Assembly (NCBI GenBank): GCA_015234495.1
Contig: JADGMZ010000079.1
Span: 1 to 5,870, forward strand
Source of the DNA: Brevundimonas sp.
GTDB lineage: Bacteria; Pseudomonadota; Alphaproteobacteria; Caulobacterales; Caulobacteraceae
Direction: 5' to 3'
Length of the DNA: 5,870 nt
Shown: piece after piece, positions 1 to 4,550 of the stretch
How positions within the stretch are numbered: position 1 is the stretch's first letter
Layout of the letters: every line of letters begins with the position of its first letter
The notes under the pieces: generated by a model
The model's database searches: none
The model's input: the letters and a program-made list of their open reading frames with translations, nothing else
Told to the model about the DNA's origin: nothing
Made by a program: the position numbers and the translations under genes

Positions 1-333
<333 letters not shown>

Positions 334-334
<1 letters not shown>

Positions 335-726
335 TGCCGGAGACGCCCGAAGGTCGTCTGGTCGGGCGGGTCATCGCCATGCCCGCCGACACCAACCCCG
401 AGGGCGACATCTTCGGCGGCTGGCTGCTGGCGCACATGGACGTGGCGGGGGCGACCCCGGCGTTCGAACTGGCCCAGGGCCGCTGCGTCACCGTGGCCCT
501 GGACGCCATGGTGTTCCACCAGCCGGTGTCGGTCGGCGACGAGGTGTCGATCTACGCCACCGTGGTGAAGTCGGGACGGACCTCGGTGCGGGTCCATGTC
601 GAGGCCTGGAAGCGCTCGCGCAACGAGCCGCGGGCCGAGGCGGTGCGGGTGACCGAGGGCGTCTTCACCTATGTGGCCATCGGCGACGACCGCAAGCCGA
701 GGCCGCTGCCGACGGCCGCGGCATAA
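334..726 (+). CDS. yciA: YciA-type acyl-CoA thioesterase (hotdog fold)
   Basis: Hydrolyses acyl-CoA thioesters to free acid and CoA in the cytoplasm. The 130-residue product is the usual length for a single-hotdog YciA protein. The signature is the run [16 protein letters not shown] at residues 15-30, with the active-site aspartate in GDIFGGW (D25). It is followed by [20 protein letters not shown] (52-71), the EGVFTYVAI strand (108-116) and a final KPRPLP, all placed as in Escherichia coli YciA. The ATG at 334 overlaps the gcdH stop by one base (TGATG); I see no strong Shine-Dalgarno, so translation is probably coupled to gcdH. Pairing with gcdH suggests it relieves build-up of glutaryl-, crotonyl- or other short acyl-CoAs, but the substrate is inferred; YciA enzymes are broad in range. 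Family assignment is firm; the exact physiological substrate is not. Confidence 0.92.
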
Positions 727-748
727 CCGAGCGCGGGGCTGGGAAATC

Positions 749-777
749 TTGACCTCGGGCCCGCGCAGCCCTACCTC
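749..777 (+). promoter_or_regulatory. probable housekeeping promoter of def
   Basis: A TTGACC box at 749-754 and a TACCTC box at 772-777 are separated by 17 bases. The downstream box sits in CCTACCTC, resembling the Caulobacter -10 consensus GCTANAWC. It lies in the 57-bp gap between yciA and def. A start 6-7 bases beyond the -10 box falls on or next to the def ATG at 784, and no Shine-Dalgarno precedes that ATG, so the transcript may be leaderless. This rests on motif matching by eye; the consensus is established, the start site is inferred. Confidence 0.5.
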
Positions 778-783
778 CCCGCC

Positions 784-1368
784 ATGACCGTCCGTCGCAT
801 CCTCACCATCGACAACGCCGCCGACCTGGCGGTGCTGAAGCAGATCTCCCGCCCGGTCGAAGGGCCGGTGACGGACGAGCTGCGCGCCCTGATGGATGAC
901 ATGCTGGAGACCATGTACGACGCCCCGGGCATCGGCCTGGCGGCGGTGCAGATCGGCGACCTGCGCCGGGTCATCGTCATGGACCTGGGCGATCGCGAGG
1001 GTGTGGACGAGCCCGCCGAGGACGGGACCGCGGAAGAGCGCGCCGCCTTCGAACAGGCGCGCCGCAATCCCCGTTATTTCGTCAATCCGGAAATCCTGTG
1101 GGCCTCGGACGAGCTGTTCCAGTACGAGGAAGGCTGCCTGTCCGTGCCCGAGGTGTTCGACGCCGTCGAACGTCCGGCGCGGGTGCGCATCCGCTATCTG
1201 AACTACGCCGGCGAGACGGTGGAGGAAGAGGTCGACGGCCTCTACGCCGTCTGCATCCAGCACGAGATGGACCACCTGAACGGCATCCTGTTCATCGACC
1301 ACCTGTCGCGGCTGAAGCGCGACCGGGCGGTGGCCAAGGTCAAGAAGGCCGCGAGGCTGGCGGCCTGA
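784..1368 (+). CDS. def: peptide deformylase
   Basis: Metal-dependent hydrolase that removes the N-formyl group from nascent proteins at the ribosome. All three family motifs are present: GIGLAAVQ (residues 49-56, with Q56), EEGCLSVP (115-122, metal ligand C118) and QHEMDH (159-164, ligands H160 and H164, catalytic E161). The product is 194 residues against about 169 in Escherichia coli. The difference is mainly an extra, acidic segment of about 20 residues (roughly 70-97) between the VMDLG strand and FVNPEI, on a loop away from the catalytic motifs. The ATG at 784 is chosen because it gives the usual N-terminus ([22 protein letters not shown]) and sits just after a good promoter. The stop overlaps the next gene's ATG by one base. 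Its usual partner fmt lies 1.1 kb downstream, beyond a minus-strand gene. The function is secure. Confidence 0.97.
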   Translation: MTVRRILTIDNAADLAVLKQISRPVEGPVTDELRALMDDMLETMYDAPGIGLAAVQIGDLRRVIVMDLGDREGVDEPAEDGTAEERAAFEQARRNPRYFVNPEILWASDELFQYEEGCLSVPEVFDAVERPARVRIRYLNYAGETVEEEVDGLYAVCIQHEMDHLNGILFIDHLSRLKRDRAVAKVKKAARLAA

Positions 1369-1595
1369 TGGCGCGGCTGAAGCGCAGGCCGGATCGCATC
1401 GTCGGACCCGACGGCCGGCGGCGCATGACGCGCAATGAAAAGGTCGGCGTGGCCAGCGTCATCTCGCTGGTCGGCGTCGTCGCCGTGGGCGTGGTCGCCG
1501 GCCTGCTGATCGACCGCCTGCTCGATTTCGACGACGCCCTCGACGCCGGCGGCGAGTGGGACGAGGGCGGCGGCGTCTTCACGCGCTGGGGCTGA
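1368..1595 (+). CDS. small single-pass membrane protein, function unknown
   Basis: A 75-residue product that I do not recognise. The ATG at 1368 shares one base with the def stop (TGATG), which argues for translational coupling and for this start; the same frame is open further upstream but there lies inside def. The N-terminal 25 residues are strongly basic (ARLKRRPDR, GRRRMTRNEK). Residues about 27-48 form one hydrophobic helix rich in Val, Gly, Ala and Leu. The C-terminal 27 residues are acidic and Gly-rich (DRLLDFDDALDAGGEWDEGG). By the positive-inside rule the basic end should be cytoplasmic and the acidic tail periplasmic. No lipobox or cysteine is seen. It ends 26 bases from the end of the convergent minus-strand gene. 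A role with deformylase is suggested only by the overlap. The basic-hydrophobic-acidic order makes chance reading frame unlikely. Confidence 0.7.
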   Translation: MARLKRRPDRIVGPDGRRRMTRNEKVGVASVISLVGVVAVGVVAGLLIDRLLDFDDALDAGGEWDEGGGVFTRWG

Positions 1596-1621
1596 TCGGT
1601 CAGACCCCTGTCTCCGGCTGC

Positions 1622-2350
1622 TCAGTCTGGACGAAGCCAGGGCGGCTGTACCGACGCTGGTTCCCAGCACGGTTCGAGCGTGGACGCGAAACTGACCGCC
1701 CACGCGGCTGGTGATCCTTCCGCGATCCAGCCGCTGTAGCTCGTCAACCGGGCATACTGGCTGAATTCCACCCGTACGATGTCGGCATGCAGGACGAGAC
1801 CCATCATGTCGTCCTCGGGCCGGGGGTTGGTGATGGCGTCAGGCACCCAATCAGCCTCGGCGGACCGCGCCAAGGCGGTGATCGCGCCTGGGCAGTTCCG
1901 GAGGTCCGCTTCGACCCATTCCAGGTACATCTCGCCGAGGGCCTGTCGGACCTCCTCCAGAGAACTGGCGCCGGTCTGCTCGACCCGGGACACCAATCGG
2001 GCTCCGAGAACCCGGAGCCGCTCGGTGTCGGGATCCGCAGGCGCGCGAACCATGCGGGCCCTCAACCGTGACGCGCAGTCATCCCGGGGAATGGTTTCTC
2101 CGTCGATGCAGCCTTCGGCGATCGCGATGGAGTAGACCGGCCACCCGTAGTCATCGCCCGTGTATGCGATGCGGACGATGGAGCGATCCCTGATGTATGG
2201 AGAGGGGAAGTAGGCCGTCGGGTCGAAGGCGGCCTGCTGCACCATGGCCCGGACGTCCGCCTTCGGGGACTGAGCCAGCCCCTGATCCGCGTCGATGGGC
2301 GAGAGGATGCCCAGCAGCAGCGCGGCGACGGGTGACAGAACCATGCTCAT
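1622..2350 (-). CDS. putative exported protein, function unknown
   Basis: A 242-residue product that I do not recognise. It begins MSMVLSPVAALLLGILSP, a hydrophobic stretch followed by DADQGLA-QS, a plausible signal-peptidase site near residue 26. The mature part is mixed in composition, with many aromatic residues (DDYGWPVYSIAIAEG at 66-80) and four cysteines (81, 92, 153, 228), which could form two disulfides in the periplasm. I see no catalytic motif. The start at 2350 is chosen because AGGG (2358-2361) lies 7 bases upstream and the signal-like stretch follows at once. The signal lacks the usual basic N-region. An ATG at 2422 would add 24 residues and has GGAGG close by, so the start is uncertain. 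Hand-counted lines show about 57-67% GC against about 72% in fmt. The gene lies on the opposite strand between def and fmt. It could be an acquired or lineage-specific insertion. Confidence 0.75.
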   Translation of the reverse strand: MSMVLSPVAALLLGILSPIDADQGLAQSPKADVRAMVQQAAFDPTAYFPSPYIRDRSIVRIAYTGDDYGWPVYSIAIAEGCIDGETIPRDDCASRLRARMVRAPADPDTERLRVLGARLVSRVEQTGASSLEEVRQALGEMYLEWVEADLRNCPGAITALARSAEADWVPDAITNPRPEDDMMGLVLHADIVRVEFSQYARLTSYSGWIAEGSPAAWAVSFASTLEPCWEPASVQPPWLRPD

Positions 2351-2357
2351 GGATGAA

Positions 2358-2361
2358 CCCT
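2358..2361 (-). promoter_or_regulatory. ribosome binding site favouring the 2350 start
   Basis: AGGG on the minus strand, within GCAGGG, stands 7 bases before the ATG at 2350. It is the main evidence for that start over the in-frame ATGs at 2344 and 2422. A TTGACG box on the minus strand at 2377-2382 could be a -35 element, but I see no convincing -10 box at the right distance. Confidence 0.45.
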
Positions 2362-2474
2362 GCACCGCCGTTGGCGCGTCAACAACCCGGTGGCTTCGCA
2401 ACGCGACGAGGCTGCACCGCATCCGCCTCCGCCCTCGCTTGTCCCCGTCCCCCGCATAGGGCACACCGCCCCGC

Positions 2475-3413
2475 ATGCGCCTCGCCTTCATGGGTACTCC
2501 CGACTTCGCCGTGCCCTCGCTGGCCGAACTGATCGCCAGCGGGCACGAGGTCGTGGCCGTCTACAGCCAGCCGCCGCGGCCGAAGGGGCGGGGCCAGAAG
2601 CTGACGCCTTCGCCGGTGCACGCCTTCGCCGAGACCATGGGCCTGCCGGTCTTCACCCCCGCCTCGATGAAGGCCGCCGACGCCATCGACACCTTCCGCA
2701 GCCTCGAGGTGGACGCCGCCTGCGTCGTCGCCTACGGCCAGATCCTCAAGGCCGAGGTGCTGGAGGCGACCCGGCTGGGCTGTTTCAACCTGCACGGCTC
2801 CCTGCTGCCACGCTGGCGCGGGGCGGCCCCGATCCAGCGCGCCATCATGGCTGGCGACCGGCAGACCGGCGTGCAGATCATGCACATGTCCGAGGGACTC
2901 GACGAGGGCCCCATCCTGCTCTCCGAGGTGATGGACATCCGCCCCGACGACACCGCCGCGACCCTGTCCGAGCGGATGTCGCATACCGGCGCCAGCCTGT
3001 GGCCCCGCGCCCTCGCCGCCATCGAGCGCGGCGGCGTCGAGGGCACGCCCCAGACCGGCGAACCCACCTACGCCCGCAAGATCACCCCGGCGGAGGCGCG
3101 CATCGACTGGACCCGCCCGGCGGCGGAGATCGACTGCCACATCCGCGGCCTGTCGCCCTTCCCCGGCGCGTGGTTCGAGGCGCCCGGTCCCGAGGGTCCG
3201 GTCCGCGTCAAGGCGTTGATGTCGCGGGTCTCCGGCCCCGGCGAAGGCGCGCCGGGCGAGGTGCTGGACGCCGGGCGGGACGGCGGCCTGCGCGTGGCCT
3301 GCGGCGAGGGCGTCGTCCGCCTGCTGACCGTGCAGCGGCCCGGCAAGGCGGCCCAGCCCGCCGACGAGCTGCTGCGCGGCTTCGCCATCCCGGCCGGAAC
3401 GGTGCTGGGCTGA
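2475..3413 (+). CDS. fmt: methionyl-tRNA formyltransferase
   Basis: Transfers a formyl group from 10-formyltetrahydrofolate to initiator Met-tRNA in the cytoplasm, making the fMet-tRNA used to start translation. The product is 312 residues, normal for the family. The N-terminal Rossmann-like domain starts [15 protein letters not shown]. The loop that reaches the tRNA acceptor is [14 protein letters not shown] (residues 35-48). The signature [20 protein letters not shown] (105-124) carries catalytic N105 and H107, and D143 in GLDEGP completes the triad. The C-terminal tRNA-binding domain (about 205-312) includes [13 protein letters not shown] and [12 protein letters not shown]. The ATG at 2475 gives the usual first residues. 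The upstream 124 bp contain TTGTCC (2439-2444) and CATAGG (2455-2460), too close together for a standard promoter, and no well-placed Shine-Dalgarno. The stop overlaps truA by one base. It works in sequence with deformylase but is separated from def by a minus-strand gene. Confidence 0.97.
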   Translation: MRLAFMGTPDFAVPSLAELIASGHEVVAVYSQPPRPKGRGQKLTPSPVHAFAETMGLPVFTPASMKAADAIDTFRSLEVDAACVVAYGQILKAEVLEATRLGCFNLHGSLLPRWRGAAPIQRAIMAGDRQTGVQIMHMSEGLDEGPILLSEVMDIRPDDTAATLSERMSHTGASLWPRALAAIERGGVEGTPQTGEPTYARKITPAEARIDWTRPAAEIDCHIRGLSPFPGAWFEAPGPEGPVRVKALMSRVSGPGEGAPGEVLDAGRDGGLRVACGEGVVRLLTVQRPGKAAQPADELLRGFAIPAGTVLG

Positions 3414-4150
3414 TGCCGCGCTACCGGCTGACGCTGGAGTACGACGGCTCGGGCTACAACGGCTTCCAGGCCCAGACCGACCAGCCGACGGTGCAGGGCG
3501 CGGTCGAGCGCGCCATCACCGCCTTCTGCGGCGAGACCGTCCGCATCGCCGCCGCCGGCCGCACCGACACCGGCGTCCACGCCACCGGCCAGGTCATCGG
3601 CGTCGATCTCGAAAAGGCCTGGCCGGCGCAGACGGTGATGAACGCCGTCAACGCCCACATGGTCACGGAGGCGGTGTCGGTGCTGGACTGCGTCGAGGCC
3701 GAGCCCGACTGGCACGCCCGCTTCTCGGCCACCGGCCGGCGCTACCTCTACCGCATCCTCAACCGCCCCGGCCGCCCGGCGCTGGACCGCGGCCGGGTCT
3801 GGCATGTGAAGAAGCCGATGGACGCCGAGGCCATGCACGCGGCGGCCCAGGCCCTGGTCGGCCTGCACGACTTCACCACCTTCCGCGACGTGAACTGCCA
3901 GTCAAAATCGCCGGAAAAGACCCTCGACGTCGCCCGCGTCTCCCGCGTCGGCGAGGAGGTCCATCTGGTGTTCGAGGCCCGCTCCTTCCTGCACCGCCAG
4001 GTCCGTTCCATGACCGGCACCCTCGCCGAGGTCGGACAGGGCCGCTGGGCCGTCGCGGACGTGGCGACGGCGCTGGCGGCGAAGAACCGCGCGCGGTGCG
4101 GGCCGGTGGCCCCGTCGGACGGGCTGTATCTGACGGGCGTCAGCTACTAG
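3413..4150 (+). CDS. truA: tRNA pseudouridine(38-40) synthase TruA
   Basis: Isomerises uridine to pseudouridine at positions 38-40 of the tRNA anticodon arm; cytoplasmic, works as a dimer. The 245-residue product is typical. The N-terminal strand is RYRLTLEYDGSGYNGFQAQ (residues 3-21). The catalytic motif is AGRTDTGVHA (48-57), with nucleophile D52. The block RRYLYRILNRP (about 108-118), the region GLHDFTTFRDV and the C-terminal FLHRQVRSMTGTLAEVG are all standard for TruA. The ATG at 3413 overlaps the fmt stop by one base (TGATG), with no strong Shine-Dalgarno, so translation is probably coupled to fmt. The same frame stays open across fmt upstream, but that extension is a GC-rich shadow. In many alphaproteobacteria dapE follows truA; here the gene is followed by an inverted-repeat element and a convergent lipoprotein gene. 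Confidence 0.97.
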   Translation: MPRYRLTLEYDGSGYNGFQAQTDQPTVQGAVERAITAFCGETVRIAAAGRTDTGVHATGQVIGVDLEKAWPAQTVMNAVNAHMVTEAVSVLDCVEAEPDWHARFSATGRRYLYRILNRPGRPALDRGRVWHVKKPMDAEAMHAAAQALVGLHDFTTFRDVNCQSKSPEKTLDVARVSRVGEEVHLVFEARSFLHRQVRSMTGTLAEVGQGRWAVADVATALAAKNRARCGPVAPSDGLYLTGVSY

Positions 4151-4164
4151 AGCTCTTCTTATTG

Positions 4165-4195
4165 CCGCTCATCCCCGCGAAAGCGGGGACCCAGT
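4165..4195 (+). repeat. left arm of inverted-repeat element, with GAAA-loop hairpin
   Basis: This arm begins 14 bases after the truA stop. A 7-bp G:C-rich stem (4172-4178 with 4183-4189) closes a GAAA loop, a stable GNRA-type tetraloop if transcribed in the truA direction. It is followed by CCCAGTTCTGT rather than a T-run. Confidence 0.85.
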
Positions 4196-4266
4196 TCTGT
4201 CCAGCTTGACACAGGCTCTTCAGGACGAACGGCCCCGGCTTTCCTGACGCTGACATCATCCAAAGC

Positions 4267-4297
4267 ACTGGGTCCCCGCTTTCGCGGGGATGAGCGG
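4267..4297 (-). repeat. right arm of inverted-repeat element
   Basis: The exact reverse complement of the left arm over 31 bases; matching stops at both ends. Read on the minus strand, as the entericidin transcript would read it, it gives the same GAAA-loop hairpin. It ends 19 bases from the entericidin stop codon. Confidence 0.85.
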
Positions 4298-4316
4298 AGG
4301 TGGGCAAGGCATTACC

Positions 4317-4454
4317 CTACCGCTTGGCGCTCTCGGCGCCGGAGGTCACCGCGTCGCCGGCGGCGCGGACGTCGCGGCCGATGCCGGAGACAGTGTTGCA
4401 GGCAGAAACCGCCAGGGCGGCGGCAACGAGCCCGAGGGCGATGATCTTCTTCAT
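4317..4454 (-). CDS. entericidin A/B family lipoprotein
   Basis: A 45-residue membrane-anchored lipoprotein. The signal peptide is MKKIIALGLVAAALAVSA, with a basic start and hydrophobic core. It is followed by the lipobox V16-S17-A18-C19, with the lipid attached to C19. The residue after the cysteine is Asn, which favours outer-membrane sorting. The mature part, CNTVSGIGRDVRAAGDAVTSG, matches the entericidin pattern C-N-T-x-x-G-[VI]-G-x-D-[VI]-x-x-x-G-x-A seen in enterobacterial EcnA/EcnB. In enterobacteria these form an antidote/toxin pair linked to stationary-phase lysis; in alphaproteobacteria single copies are common and their job is unclear. No second copy is nearby, so no toxin/antidote role can be claimed. 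The start is supported by GAAGGGG six bases upstream. It faces away from the thiamine-diphosphate enzyme gene and converges on truA across the repeat element. Confidence 0.9.
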   Translation of the reverse strand: MKKIIALGLVAAALAVSACNTVSGIGRDVRAAGDAVTSGAESAKR

Positions 4455-4460
4455 GGGGGT

Positions 4461-4467
4461 CCCCTTC
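4461..4467 (-). promoter_or_regulatory. strong ribosome binding site of the entericidin gene
   Basis: GAAGGGG on the minus strand lies six bases before the ATG at 4454. It is the clearest Shine-Dalgarno in the window and supports translation of this very short gene. Confidence 0.7.
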
Positions 4468-4511
4468 GACGACAACTGCGGCTTTCAAACGCCAAGCGTG
4501 ACCGTGCGGTT

Positions 4512-4540
4512 GCATAGCCAGTTTCGGCCCGGTCTGCTAA
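4512..4540 (-). promoter_or_regulatory. possible entericidin promoter
   Basis: On the minus strand, TTAGCA (4540-4535) and TATGCA (4517-4512) are 17 bases apart; the second lies in GCTATGCA, close to the Caulobacter -10 consensus GCTANAWC. The predicted start near 4505 would leave a leader of about 50 bases. The match is by eye and the -35 box is imperfect. Confidence 0.38.
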
Positions 4541-4543
4541 CCG
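4515..4543 (+). promoter_or_regulatory. possible promoter of the thiamine-diphosphate enzyme gene
   Basis: TAGCCA (4515-4520, four of six matches to TTGACA) and TAACCG (4538-4543) are 17 bases apart; the second lies in GCTAACCG, whose GCTA core is a good Caulobacter-type -10. The predicted start falls at or just before the ATG at 4551, which has no Shine-Dalgarno, suggesting a leaderless transcript. The site overlaps the opposite promoter almost base for base. Confidence 0.35.
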
Positions 4544-4550
4544 CTCGGGC

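Larger units (their letters stand above)
4165..4297. repeat. REP-doublet-like inverted-repeat element
   Basis: Two perfect 31-base arms in inverted orientation (4165-4195 and 4267-4297) enclose 71 bases. Each arm contains its own hairpin: TCCCCGC-GAAA-GCGGGGA at 4172-4189, and its complement with a TTTC loop at 4273-4290. The inner spacer contains a third, weaker stem, TCAGGA (4220-4225) with TCCTGA (4242-4247). The whole unit can therefore fold as one long cruciform or as separate small hairpins. It lies between the ends of convergent truA and the entericidin gene, the usual site of REP-type repeats. Both converging transcripts meet the arm in the same reading direction. No T-run follows either hairpin, so it is not a classical terminator, although it could slow polymerase or protect 3' ends. 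No coding sequence is seen inside. Similar CCCCGCGAAAGCGGGG units are common dispersed repeats in alphaproteobacteria, as far as I recall. Confidence 0.85.

Noticed and set aside
1596..1621. Terminator between the two convergent genes
   Set aside because: The only inverted repeat is AGAC/GTCT, four base pairs, too weak to support a terminator.
1779..2135. Plus-strand open frames opposite the exported protein
   Set aside because: Their Ser/Arg-rich or mixed composition looks like antisense translation, while the minus-strand product has a signal-like N-terminus and balanced composition.
2439..2462. Promoter for fmt formed by TTGTCC and CATAGG
   Set aside because: The boxes are only about 10 bases apart and no other box is at standard distance, so I did not list it, although fmt must have a promoter in this interval.
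2390..3412. Upstream extension of the truA reading frame across fmt
   Set aside because: The translation before 3413 is Arg/Pro/Gly-rich shadow of fmt; the TruA domain begins exactly at the ATG at 3413.
2379..3868. Minus-strand open frames opposite fmt and truA
   Set aside because: They are shadows of the two conserved genes, with biased composition and no recognisable domain.
4165..4297. CRISPR array or classical intrinsic terminator
   Set aside because: There are only two repeat copies and they are inverted, so it is not a CRISPR array. The hairpins lack a following T-run, so it is not a standard terminator.
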